6,866 bases of DNA from Bacteroidales bacterium (GCA_024401945.1 JAKSKC010000075.1:1-6866); one strand, 5' to 3'; shown: positions 1 through 6,415, counted from the first letter of the stretch. Translations and numbers: made by a program. Notes: generated by a model not told the origin, from the sequence alone.

Positions 1-773
1 AGCGACTCGAGCAGGGCCTTGAGGTCCTCCGGGACAAGCTGCTGGCGCGCATCGCTCAGGGCGCAGGAAGGGTTGCAGTGTGATTCCACCATAAGCCCGT
101 CGAGACCGAGGTCCATCGCCCTCTGGGATATCTCCTTGAGATATGCCCTGTCTCCGGCCATATGCGACGGGTCGCAGAAGAACGGCATCTGAGGGAAGCG
201 TGTCGTCAGTTCGAGGAGGGCCTGCCACTGCGGGGCGTTGCGGTATTTGATCTTGTCGAAAGTGGAGAATCCGCGGTGTATGACGCCTATCTTGCGGATA
301 CCCTGGCGCTGCAGACGCTCGATGGCCCCTATCCAGAGGTCGATGTCGGGATTGACGGGATTCTTCACGAGCACGGGGATGTCCGTACCGTGCAGGGCCT
401 CCGCTATCTCCTGCACCAGGAAGGGGTTGGCGGTGGTGCGGGCGCCGAGCCAGACCATATCGAGTCCGTACTCCAGACAGGCGCGCACGTGCTTCTCGGA
501 AGCAACTTCGGTCCCGACCTTCATCCCGAGTTCGCGCTGCACCCTGACAAGCCACGGAAGTCCCTCGATCCCGACTCCCTCGAATGAGCCCGGATGAGTG
601 CGCGGTTTCCATATACCGGCACGGAACACGTTGATACCGAAGGCCTTGAGTCTTCTGGCCGTATCCATTATCTGTTCCTCGCTTTCGGCACTGCAGGGGC
701 CTGCAATGGTGGAAGGACGGGGCAGGGTGAAAAAGCCCCAGTCACTCAGGGGAGCTACGTCAATGCAGTTCAT
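1..773 (-). CDS. Bifunctional DAHP synthase / chorismate mutase, C-terminal part cut off by window edge
   Basis: Type I-beta 3-deoxy-D-arabino-heptulosonate-7-phosphate synthase, which condenses phosphoenolpyruvate and erythrose 4-phosphate in the first step of the shikimate pathway (cytosol). The visible 257 residues cover the synthase barrel: GPCSAE at 25-30, KPRT at 56-59, GAR at 110-112, K137, HRG at 166-168, DPSH at 201-204 and ESH at 230-232. Expected metal ligands are Cys27, His204, Glu230 and Asp241, with the usual family spacing. There is no N-terminal regulatory domain. In Bacteroidota this form carries a C-terminal chorismate mutase (whole protein about 350 residues) that also mediates prephenate feedback, as characterised in Prevotella nigrescens. 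That domain would lie left of position 1, so its presence is inferred. The ATG at 773-771 overlaps the tyrA stop as ATGA, implying coupled translation. The synthase call is very sure; the fusion is likely. Confidence 0.93.
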   Translation of the reverse strand, partial: MNCIDVAPLSDWGFFTLPRPSTIAGPCSAESEEQIMDTARRLKAFGINVFRAGIWKPRTHPGSFEGVGIEGLPWLVRVQRELGMKVGTEVASEKHVRACLEYGLDMVWLGARTTANPFLVQEIAEALHGTDIPVLVKNPVNPDIDLWIGAIERLQRQGIRKIGVIHRGFSTFDKIKYRNAPQWQALLELTTRFPQMPFFCDPSHMAGDRAYLKEISQRAMDLGLDGLMVESHCNPSCALSDARQQLVPEDLKALLES

Positions 774-1615
774 CTCAATATTCTCTTGATCTTGTTTGCT
801 TCTGTTATCAGTTCGCGGATGCCGTCACCGTCGGAGGCGTCTATGGCGTCACGGAAACATTTCATCTTCTCGATATAGGTGTCGATGACCCTCAGGACAT
901 TGTCCCTGTTCTGCTCGAGGATCGGGATCCACATATCGGCATTGCTCTTCGCCAGGCGCACGGTGCTGCTGAAGCCTCCTGAAGCCAGGTCGAAGATGTG
1001 CTTCTCGTCCTTCTCCTTGTCCAGAACGGTCAGAGCGAGCGCGAACGAGGTTATATGGGATATGTGGGAGACGTAGGCGGTATGCACGTCGTGAGCCTCG
1101 GCTCCCATATGTATAGTCCTCATATTGAGAACATTGAACAGCTTTTCAACCAGTCTGAGCGCATCCGGGTCCGAATCCTGCGCATCGCATATTATGCAGG
1201 CCCTCCCGTCGAAGAGACCCGGCATCGCGGCCCACGGTCCGCTGTACTCGGTACCCGCCATCGGATGGCAGGCCACGTAACGCCCGCGCGCCGGATGGTA
1301 TCTGGACACCCTGGTCATCCTTTCCTTGACGGAGCACAGGTCGATCACGACCTTGGAGGTGCCCTTCACGGCATCAAGCGCATCGGTGAGCATCTTCACA
1401 GCCGCACCCACGGGAACGGCCAGGACGATTATGTCGGCATCGCGGACACATTCGTCGAAAGACACAATCCTGTCGGCCAGGCCGAGCCTTACCGCCGCAT
1501 CGGCATTGAGGGATTCCTTCTCCACTCCGATGACCGTGTCGGCGAAGCCGCGTCCCTTGAGATCGATACCCATCGATCCTCCTATGAGTCCAAGTCCTGC
1601 GATTCCTACATTCAT
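770..1615 (-). CDS. tyrA: Prephenate dehydrogenase (TyrA), monofunctional
   Basis: Oxidatively decarboxylates prephenate to 4-hydroxyphenylpyruvate, the committed step towards tyrosine. The 281-residue protein starts with a Rossmann nucleotide-binding fold (GLGLIGGS at 7-14). An acidic residue at the end of the second strand, Glu32, favours NAD+ over NADP+ (inference). Expected active-site positions are present: Ser95 in CSVK, His117 in HPMAGTEYSG, the SHISH segment at 183-187, and Arg220 before KSN..MW. The length fits a lone dehydrogenase: there is no fused chorismate mutase and no C-terminal ACT domain, so direct tyrosine control through ACT is not expected. The start is the ATG at 1615-1613, which overlaps the aminotransferase stop as ATGA; the gene ends in another ATGA overlap with the DAHP synthase. 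The three genes together supply, divert and finish aromatic amino acids. Arogenate specificity cannot be excluded from sequence alone. Confidence 0.95.
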   Translation of the reverse strand: MNVGIAGLGLIGGSMGIDLKGRGFADTVIGVEKESLNADAAVRLGLADRIVSFDECVRDADIIVLAVPVGAAVKMLTDALDAVKGTSKVVIDLCSVKERMTRVSRYHPARGRYVACHPMAGTEYSGPWAAMPGLFDGRACIICDAQDSDPDALRLVEKLFNVLNMRTIHMGAEAHDVHTAYVSHISHITSFALALTVLDKEKDEKHIFDLASGGFSSTVRLAKSNADMWIPILEQNRDNVLRVIDTYIEKMKCFRDAIDASDGDGIRELITEANKIKRILR

Positions 1616-2769
1616 AATATTGCTGCTATTCTCTGTCTGGCCTTCTCAAGCGTCTCCACGGGGGCGCAGAGGGATATCCTTATGTAGTGCTCCCCGTTCC
1701 TGCCGAAGATGAACCCCGGGGTGATGAATACCCCTGCTCCGTACAGGAGCCTGTCTGAAAGTTCAGCTCCGGAACCGTCAATCCTGCCCCACAGGAAAAG
1801 TCCCTGGCTGTCCATATTGTACGTTGCGCCCAGCATATCGAAGATGGACGCAGCCAGCTTCTTTCTACGCGCATATATCGAATTGAGCTCACGGAACCAG
1901 TCCTCTCCGCTTTCGAGGGCCTTCACGGCCGCCATCTGGAGCGGTCTGAACATTCCGGAGTCCATCTGACTCTTGACCTTGAGTATCTGGGTTATGACAT
2001 CCTGCTGCGCAGCCACCATACCTATGCGCCAGCCGGACATATTGTGTGCCTTGCTGAGTGAATTCAGCTCCAGGCAGCAGTCCATAGCCCCTTCCACCGC
2101 GAGTATCGACAGCGGTTCGTCGTTGAGTATGAAACTGTAAGGATTGTCGTTGCAGACCATTATCCCGTGCCTTCTGCCGAAATCCACCAGCCTGCGGTAG
2201 AGCTGCCTGTCCGCAGGGGCCCCGGTAGGCATATTAGGGTAGTTGGTCCACATTATCTTGACTCCGTCCAGGTCCATCCTTTCCAGCGCGTCGAAATCAG
2301 GATACCATCCCCCGTCCTCCATCAGGTCGTAGGATATCAGACGCGCACCGCACAGCCTGGCGGCCGAGCTGTATGTCGGATATCCCGGATCCGGGATCAG
2401 CACCCCGTCCCCCTCGTTGAGGAACGCCAGGCTTATTAGAAGGATTCCTTCCTTGGAACCTGCGAGAGGCTGGATCTGGGTTGAAGGGTCGAGCTCCACG
2501 CCGTAATATCTGGAATACCAGCCGGCGAAGGCCTTGCGCAGTTCCGGGATCCCGGTGTAGCTCTGGTATGCGTGGACACCGGCCAGCAAGGCGGTTTCCC
2601 TGAGCTGCTCCACAGCGGCCACGGGTGGCATCCCGTCAGGGGCGCCAACTCCCAGGTTGATGACAGGTTCATCCCTGCCGTCGGCATTTAGGGCGGCTAT
2701 CTCGCGGTTCTTGCGCGAGAAATAGTATTCCTTTACGGACAAGGTCCTGTCAGCGGGATCGATGATCAT
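1612..2769 (-). CDS. Class I/II PLP-dependent aminotransferase, probably aromatic amino acid aminotransferase
   Basis: Fold type I aminotransferase of 385 residues. Visible elements are Tyr68 and GIPELRKA near 73-80, GSKEG at 104-108 (phosphate cradle), DPGYPTY at 127-133, Asp208 and Tyr211 in NDNPYS (cofactor ring contacts), Lys240 in SLSKAHNMSGWR (Schiff-base lysine), Arg248 (cofactor phosphate) and Arg364 in YIRIS (substrate carboxylate). The usual N-P-T-G motif reads M-P-T-G (Met180), which I recall as common in Bacteroidota relatives. It sits directly before tyrA and the DAHP synthase, so the likely role is transamination of phenylpyruvate and 4-hydroxyphenylpyruvate. The family also contains LL-diaminopimelate and aspartate aminotransferases, so the substrate is inferred from context. 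The ATG at 2769-2767 follows the rfbB stop by 3 bases. I found no TAnnTTTG box on this strand between 2761 and 3000, so it probably depends on the upstream promoter. Confidence 0.9.
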   Translation of the reverse strand: MIIDPADRTLSVKEYYFSRKNREIAALNADGRDEPVINLGVGAPDGMPPVAAVEQLRETALLAGVHAYQSYTGIPELRKAFAGWYSRYYGVELDPSTQIQPLAGSKEGILLISLAFLNEGDGVLIPDPGYPTYSSAARLCGARLISYDLMEDGGWYPDFDALERMDLDGVKIMWTNYPNMPTGAPADRQLYRRLVDFGRRHGIMVCNDNPYSFILNDEPLSILAVEGAMDCCLELNSLSKAHNMSGWRIGMVAAQQDVITQILKVKSQMDSGMFRPLQMAAVKALESGEDWFRELNSIYARRKKLAASIFDMLGATYNMDSQGLFLWGRIDGSGAELSDRLLYGAGVFITPGFIFGRNGEHYIRISLCAPVETLEKARQRIAAIL

Positions 2770-2772
2770 CGT

Positions 2773-3942
2773 CTATCGGTTGAGATACATATCGTCGTAA
2801 TACTTCTGGTAGTCGCCGCTGGTGACGTTGTCCATCCAGTCCTGGTTGTCCAGATACCATCTCACGGTCTTCTCTATGCCCTCCTCGAACTGCAGGCTCG
2901 GCTCCCATCCGAGTTCCCTCTGGAGCTTCGTGGAGTCGATGGCGTAGCGCAGGTCGTGCCCGGCCCTGTCCGTAACATAGGTTATCAGGTCCATGTCCTC
3001 CCCTTCCGGGCGTCCGAGGATCCTGTCCACGGTATTGATCAGGACCTTGATTATGTCGATGTTCTTCCATTCGTTGAATCCGCCGATGTTGTATGTCTCG
3101 GCCACCTTTCCCTCGTGGAATATCAGGTCTATCGCCCTGGCGTGGTCCTCGACGAAAAGCCAGTCCCGCACGTTCTCCCCCTTTCCGTATACCGGAAGCG
3201 GTTTGCGGTGGCGTATGTTGTTGATGAACAGAGGGATGAGCTTTTCAGGGAACTGGTACGGCCCGTAGTTGTTCGAACAGTTCGTAACGACCGTAGGCAT
3301 GCCGTAGGTGTCGTGGAACGACCTTACGAAATGGTCGGACGACGCCTTGGCGGCGCTGTACGGGCTGTGCGGGAGATATTTCATGTCCTCGGTGAAGAAC
3401 TCCTCGCCGTAGGCAAGGTGATGGGCCCCGCTCGAAGCCTTCGTGGTGAACGGAGGCTCGATTCCCTCGGGACAGGTCATCCTCAGCGCGCCGTACACCT
3501 CGTCAGTGCTTATGTGGTAGAAACGGCAGCGGCGCTCCTCCCCTCCTTCCTTCATAGGCGGAAGCACCCATCCTGACGGTTCCCAGACCATCCTCGCCGC
3601 CTGGAGCAGGCTGAGCGTACCGAGCACGTTCGTCTTTGCGAAGGTGAACGGATCCTTGATGGAGCGGTCGACGTGGGTCTCCGCCGCAAGGTGGATTATC
3701 CCGTCCACGTTCTCCTCCCTGAGAAGATTGCAGACAGCATCGAAATCGCATATGTCGGCCTTGACGAAACGGTAGTTCGGCCGGTCCTCGATGTCCTTGA
3801 GATTGGCCAGGTTGCCCGCATAGGTGAGTTTGTCCAGGTTGATTATCCTGTAATCCGGGTACTTGTTCACGAAAAGACGGACCACGTGGGAACCGATGAA
3901 TCCGGCTCCGCCGGTGATGATTATGCTTCTTCTGTATTCCAT
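2773..3942 (-). CDS. rfbB: dTDP-glucose 4,6-dehydratase (RfbB/RmlB), long Bacteroidota form
   Basis: Converts dTDP-D-glucose to dTDP-4-keto-6-deoxy-D-glucose, the second step of dTDP-L-rhamnose synthesis for O-antigen, capsule and other surface glycans. It is an extended short-chain dehydrogenase: TGGAGFIG at 10-17 binds NAD+, Asp37 follows the second strand, AAETHVDRS lies at 86-94, the catalytic Thr146-Asp147-Glu148 is in STDEVYG, and Tyr195/Lys199 form the YxxxK pair. NNYGPYQFPEKL and RDWLFVEDHA are family signatures. At 389 residues it is about 28 longer than the Salmonella enzyme. The extra length falls in two places, near 120-138 and between the TDE triad and Tyr195. Both are typical of Bacteroidota RfbB as I know it, not a sign of damage. 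The gene lies 3 bases after rfbD and 3 bases before the aminotransferase. Confidence 0.96.
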   Translation of the reverse strand: MEYRRSIIITGGAGFIGSHVVRLFVNKYPDYRIINLDKLTYAGNLANLKDIEDRPNYRFVKADICDFDAVCNLLREENVDGIIHLAAETHVDRSIKDPFTFAKTNVLGTLSLLQAARMVWEPSGWVLPPMKEGGEERRCRFYHISTDEVYGALRMTCPEGIEPPFTTKASSGAHHLAYGEEFFTEDMKYLPHSPYSAAKASSDHFVRSFHDTYGMPTVVTNCSNNYGPYQFPEKLIPLFINNIRHRKPLPVYGKGENVRDWLFVEDHARAIDLIFHEGKVAETYNIGGFNEWKNIDIIKVLINTVDRILGRPEGEDMDLITYVTDRAGHDLRYAIDSTKLQRELGWEPSLQFEEGIEKTVRWYLDNQDWMDNVTSGDYQKYYDDMYLNR

Positions 3943-3945
3943 ATT

Positions 3946-4818
3946 CTACATTCTTTTCAGACAATCCTTCAAAGAATCCCTCCAATAGGGGATCTCTATT
4001 CCGAAAGTGCTCTTTACCAGAGACTTGTCAAGCACGCTGTAGCTCGGTCTGGCAGCCTTGGACGGGAACTCCCCGCTGAGGCACGGCACAACCTTGCAGC
4101 TGTGGCCTCCGAGTTCGTTCACCGCCTGCGCGAAATCATACCAGCTCACCGCCCCCTCGTTGGAGAAGTGGTAGGTCCCGGTCCTGTCGAGCATATTCCC
4201 GCTGATGATCCTGACGATAAGGCCCGCAAGGTCGGCGGCGTAGGTAGGGGTGCCCACCTGGTCGCAGACAACCTTCACCGTATCGTTCATCTCCGTCAGG
4301 TTGAGCATTGTCTTCACGAAATTCCTCCCGAACGGGGAATAGAGCCAGGCCGTCCTGATGATTATGCTCCTGCATCCGGAGAGGGCCACTTCCCTCTCCC
4401 CCGCCAGTTTCGTGGCTCCGTAGACTCCCAGGGGTTCCGGGCTGCGGTCCTCGGTGATAGGCCTGCAATCGGTCCCCGGGAACACGTAGTCGGTGGAAAT
4501 GTGGATGAGGCTGGCCTTGCACTCGGCCGCCACCTCCGCCAGGTTGGCCACGGCGGTGCGGTTGAGAAGGAGGGCCATGTCGGGATCGTCCTCCGCCCTG
4601 TCGACGTTGGTGTAGGCCGCACAGTTCACGATGACGTCCACATTCTCGGCTCTCGCGATGATTCTAACGGCATCCTTGTTGGTGATGTCGAGATAAACGG
4701 TCTCCTGTCCGGGGGCCTCGTTCACATCAGTGAATATGAAGCGCTGGCCGCTTCCTGCGGCAAGGCGGCGGAGCTCGTTGCCCAGCTGCCCGTTCGCGCC
4801 CGTGATCAATACATTCAT
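3946..4818 (-). CDS. rfbD: dTDP-4-dehydrorhamnose reductase (RfbD/RmlD)
   Basis: Reduces dTDP-4-keto-L-rhamnose to dTDP-L-rhamnose, the last step of the pathway, with NAD(P)H. The 290-residue protein begins with the cofactor loop TGANGQLG at 6-13. CAAYTNVDRAE lies at 66-76, STDYVFPG at 108-115 supplies Thr109, and YGATK at 133-137 supplies the Tyr/Lys pair. The length is normal. It is the first gene of the leftward operon; the ATG at 4818-4816 follows a purine-rich AAAAAGAG that may help ribosome binding. Its partner rfbB follows after 3 bases, but rfbA and rfbC, which often precede rfbD in this phylum, are absent: the next gene upstream is the divergent rnhA. The product is therefore useful only if rfbA and rfbC are encoded elsewhere in the genome. 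Confidence 0.95.
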   Translation of the reverse strand: MNVLITGANGQLGNELRRLAAGSGQRFIFTDVNEAPGQETVYLDITNKDAVRIIARAENVDVIVNCAAYTNVDRAEDDPDMALLLNRTAVANLAEVAAECKASLIHISTDYVFPGTDCRPITEDRSPEPLGVYGATKLAGEREVALSGCRSIIIRTAWLYSPFGRNFVKTMLNLTEMNDTVKVVCDQVGTPTYAADLAGLIVRIISGNMLDRTGTYHFSNEGAVSWYDFAQAVNELGGHSCKVVPCLSGEFPSKAARPSYSVLDKSLVKSTFGIEIPYWRDSLKDCLKRM

Positions 4819-4823
4819 CTCTT

Positions 4824-4857
4824 TTTGATTATAATCTCACAAATTTAACTATTTTTG
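4824..4857 (+). promoter_or_regulatory. Candidate promoter for rnhA-pdxA (TTTG and TAnnTTTG boxes)
   Basis: TTTG at 4824-4827 and TATTTTTG at 4850-4857 match the two elements of the Bacteroidota vegetative promoter. The spacer is 22 bases, at the upper end of the usual range. The -7 box ends only 5 bases before the rnhA ATG at 4863, so the transcript would start at or within a few bases of the start codon. If the promoter is real, the alternative GTG start at 4857 cannot be used, because it overlaps the box. Confidence 0.55.
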
Positions 4858-4859
4858 TG
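4827..4859. repeat. Dyad symmetry in the divergent intergenic region
   Basis: Two perfect inverted repeats are visible. GATTATAATC at 4827-4836 is a 10-bp palindrome. CACAAA at 4838-4843 pairs with TTTGTG at 4854-4859 across a 10-base AT-rich spacer. The second dyad is made largely of the two opposed TAnnTTTG boxes, so promoter sequence may explain it fully. Either could also be an operator for a dimeric regulator acting on both transcription units. There is no direct evidence for such a regulator here. Confidence 0.4.
4840..4847 (-). promoter_or_regulatory. Candidate Bacteroidota -7 box for the rfbD-led operon
   Basis: Read on the minus strand this is TAAATTTG, a full match to the Bacteroidota TAnnTTTG consensus. 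It lies about 20 bases upstream of the rfbD ATG, with a predicted transcript start in the low 4830s and a leader of roughly 15 bases. The -33 element is poor: at the right distance there is only a T-run (4870-4867) and no clean TTTG. This is the only intergenic position that could drive the five-gene minus-strand operon. It is the opposite-strand partner of the rnhA promoter. Confidence 0.55.
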
Positions 4860-4862
4860 CAA

Positions 4863-5333
4863 ATGGAAAACAGGCGGACCATATATCTTTACACCGACGG
4901 AGCGGCGAAGGGAAATCCGGGCCCGGGAGGATGGGGAGCGGTGCTCGAATGCGGGACGCTGCGCAAGGAGCTTTCCGGGGGATACGCGCTTACGACCAAC
5001 AACAGGATGGAGCTTATGGCCGTCATCAAGGGGCTGGAGGCCATAAGGTGGAAGGACGCGGAAGTGGAGGTGTGGTCGGATTCGACCTACGTGGTGAACA
5101 CTGTCACGCAGAACTGGAAGAGGAAGAAGAACAGCGACCTGTGGCAGAGATTCGATGCCGTCGCAGCCGGGTTCAAGCTCGATTTCCATTGGATAAAGGG
5201 ACATAACGGACATCCCCAGAACGAAAGGTGCGACCGTCTGGCGGTGGAGGCATACTCACACGACGGTCTTCCGCAGGATGAGGGATATCAGGCGTCCTGC
5301 GACGATAATGAAGATAAATTGTTTCAGATATGA
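4863..5333 (+). CDS. rnhA: Ribonuclease HI
   Basis: Degrades the RNA strand of RNA-DNA hybrids (R-loops, replication primers). From the ATG at 4863 the protein has 156 residues, close to the 155 of E. coli RNase HI. The full catalytic set is present: Asp12 in TDGAAKGNPG, Glu50 in NNRMELMA, Asp73 in WSDSTYVV and Asp124 in NERCDRLA, plus the flexible-loop His114 in KGHNGH. The basic segment WKRKKN at 85-90 corresponds to the substrate-binding handle. There is no N-terminal hybrid-binding domain. An in-frame GTG at 4857 would add two residues, but it lies inside the likely -7 promoter box, so the ATG is preferred. The tail after Asp124 is about 32 residues and mostly acidic. The stop overlaps the pdxA start as ATGA, so the two are probably cotranscribed and translationally coupled. 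Confidence 0.95.
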   Translation: MENRRTIYLYTDGAAKGNPGPGGWGAVLECGTLRKELSGGYALTTNNRMELMAVIKGLEAIRWKDAEVEVWSDSTYVVNTVTQNWKRKKNSDLWQRFDAVAAGFKLDFHWIKGHNGHPQNERCDRLAVEAYSHDGLPQDEGYQASCDDNEDKLFQI

Positions 5334-6415
5334 TAAACGGAAAAGTAGTCGTCGGCATCACTCAGGGTGATTCCAACGGAATCGGATATGAAGTAATAAT
5401 CAAGGCTCTCAGCGACCCGAGGATACTCGAGGGATTCGTCCCGGTGGTCTACGGTTCGCCGAAGATCTTCGGTTTCTACCAGAAGGGCATCCACGAGATA
5501 GAGCAGATGGACATCAACGTGATATCCTCCGCCTCGGACGCCCAGCTCAAGAAGGTCAACATCCTTAACTGTCTTCCGGAAAGCAGTTTCGCCGAGCCGG
5601 GCGACTGCACGCCGGAGTCGGCAAAGGCCGCGATAACGGCGCTCGAGGCGGCTATCAGGGATGTCAAGGGCAGGAAGATAGACATCCTGGTGACCGCCCC
5701 TATCAACAAGAAATCCATCGCCCAGCAGGGCTTCGGATTCCCCGGGCACACCGAGTACCTGCAGCAGCAGTTCGGAGTCAGCGACGTGGCGATGCTGATG
5801 GTCAGCAGCAGGCTCAAGCTGGGAGTCGTCACCGGACACATTCCTCTGAAGGAGGTGCCGGCTGAGATCACGGAGGAGAAGATCCTCAGCAAGCTGAGGC
5901 TCATCAACGCTTCCCTCCAGCAGGATTTCAAGATAGACAAGCCGCGCATAGCCGTGCTGAGCCTCAACCCTCACAGCGGGGACGGCGGACTCCTGGGCTC
6001 CGAGGAGCAGGAAATCATAATCCCTGCCATCAACAAGGCCGCGCAGGAAGGCATATTCGCATTCGGACCTTATTCGCCTGACGGATTCTTCGGGCAGAGC
6101 GCATACGAGAACTACGACGCCACCCTGGCGATGTACCACGACCAGGGACTCGCACCGTTCAAGGCCCTCAGCTTCGAGGACGGGGTCAACTACACGGCAG
6201 GACTGCCTGTAGTCAGGACATCCCCTGACCACGGAACGGCCTTCGACCTGGCCGGACGCGACGAGGCGGACCCGCGCTCGATGAGAGCGGCCATATTCAC
6301 GGCTATCGACGTGTTCAGGAACAGGATAGACTGGGAGAGGTTACAGGAGAACAAGCTCGTGGAGCCTGAAAGACCTGAAAGGCACCAGCGTCCGGGACGT
6401 CCTCAGATAGCCTGA
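5330..6415 (+). CDS. pdxA: 4-hydroxythreonine-4-phosphate dehydrogenase (PdxA)
   Basis: Oxidises 4-phosphohydroxy-L-threonine with NAD+ in the DXP-dependent route to pyridoxal 5'-phosphate; PdxJ then uses the product. The 361-residue protein opens with GITQGDSNGIGYE at 9-21. GHTEY at 139-143 contains substrate-contact His140. The three metal-binding histidines are His170 (TGHIPL), His215 (LNPHSGDGG) and His270 (YHDQG); their spacing (45 and 55) equals that of the E. coli enzyme (166, 211, 266). RTSPDHGTAFDLAG is the C-terminal signature. It is about 30 residues longer than E. coli PdxA. Part of this is a proline- and arginine-rich tail, roughly 349-361, whose final codons overlap recX by 13 bases. 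The ATG at 5330 overlaps the rnhA stop. No pdxJ is visible. The product would supply cofactor for enzymes such as the aminotransferase at 1612-2769, but the adjacency need not be functional. Confidence 0.95.
   Translation: MINGKVVVGITQGDSNGIGYEVIIKALSDPRILEGFVPVVYGSPKIFGFYQKGIHEIEQMDINVISSASDAQLKKVNILNCLPESSFAEPGDCTPESAKAAITALEAAIRDVKGRKIDILVTAPINKKSIAQQGFGFPGHTEYLQQQFGVSDVAMLMVSSRLKLGVVTGHIPLKEVPAEITEEKILSKLRLINASLQQDFKIDKPRIAVLSLNPHSGDGGLLGSEEQEIIIPAINKAAQEGIFAFGPYSPDGFFGQSAYENYDATLAMYHDQGLAPFKALSFEDGVNYTAGLPVVRTSPDHGTAFDLAGRDEADPRSMRAAIFTAIDVFRNRIDWERLQENKLVEPERPERHQRPGRPQIA

Noticed and set aside
162..597. Two overlapping plus-strand open frames (141 and 119 codons)
   Set aside because: Both are antisense to the DAHP synthase, whose motifs are continuous across the whole stretch. 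The synthase frame runs off the window edge without a stop, which makes the antisense frames look more prominent than they are.
998..1687. 229-codon plus-strand open frame
   Set aside because: It is antisense to tyrA and the end of the aminotransferase, crosses the gene boundary and has no recognisable domain. tyrA is intact here.
2773..3942. Extra segments in RfbB (near residues 120-138 and between the TDE triad and Tyr195) as a possible insertion or fusion
   Set aside because: The catalytic frame is uninterrupted, and these segments match the longer RfbB form I know from Bacteroidota, so they are a lineage feature.
3673..4848. 391-codon open frame on the plus strand, opposite rfbD and the 5' part of rfbB
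   Set aside because: It lies antisense to two firmly identified enzymes. Its translation is rich in Val, Arg, Gly, Asp and His with no recognisable domain. Long open antisense frames are expected where the true genes favour G/C in third codon positions.
4819..4862. Riboswitch, T-box or leader-peptide attenuator ahead of the rfbD-aromatic operon
   Set aside because: The whole gap is 44 bases and the predicted leader is about 15 bases, too short for any such element. No short frame rich in Phe or Tyr codons is present.
4845..5213. 122-codon minus-strand open frame covering the divergent promoter and rnhA
   Set aside because: It is a mirror of RNase HI, whose four catalytic acidic residues are all in place on the plus strand.
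5459..5472. 14-bp palindrome CCGAAGATCTTCGG, and nearby stems at 5369-5383 and 5884-5899 in pdxA
   Set aside because: These are isolated within conserved coding sequence and of a length that can arise by chance in several kilobases. I used them only as a rough background for the denser recX cluster.
5324..6232. 302-codon open frame on the minus strand, opposite pdxA
   Set aside because: PdxA on the other strand has every catalytic residue with correct spacing. The antisense product has no motif and a composition typical of a mirror frame, and no promoter box or start signal supports it.
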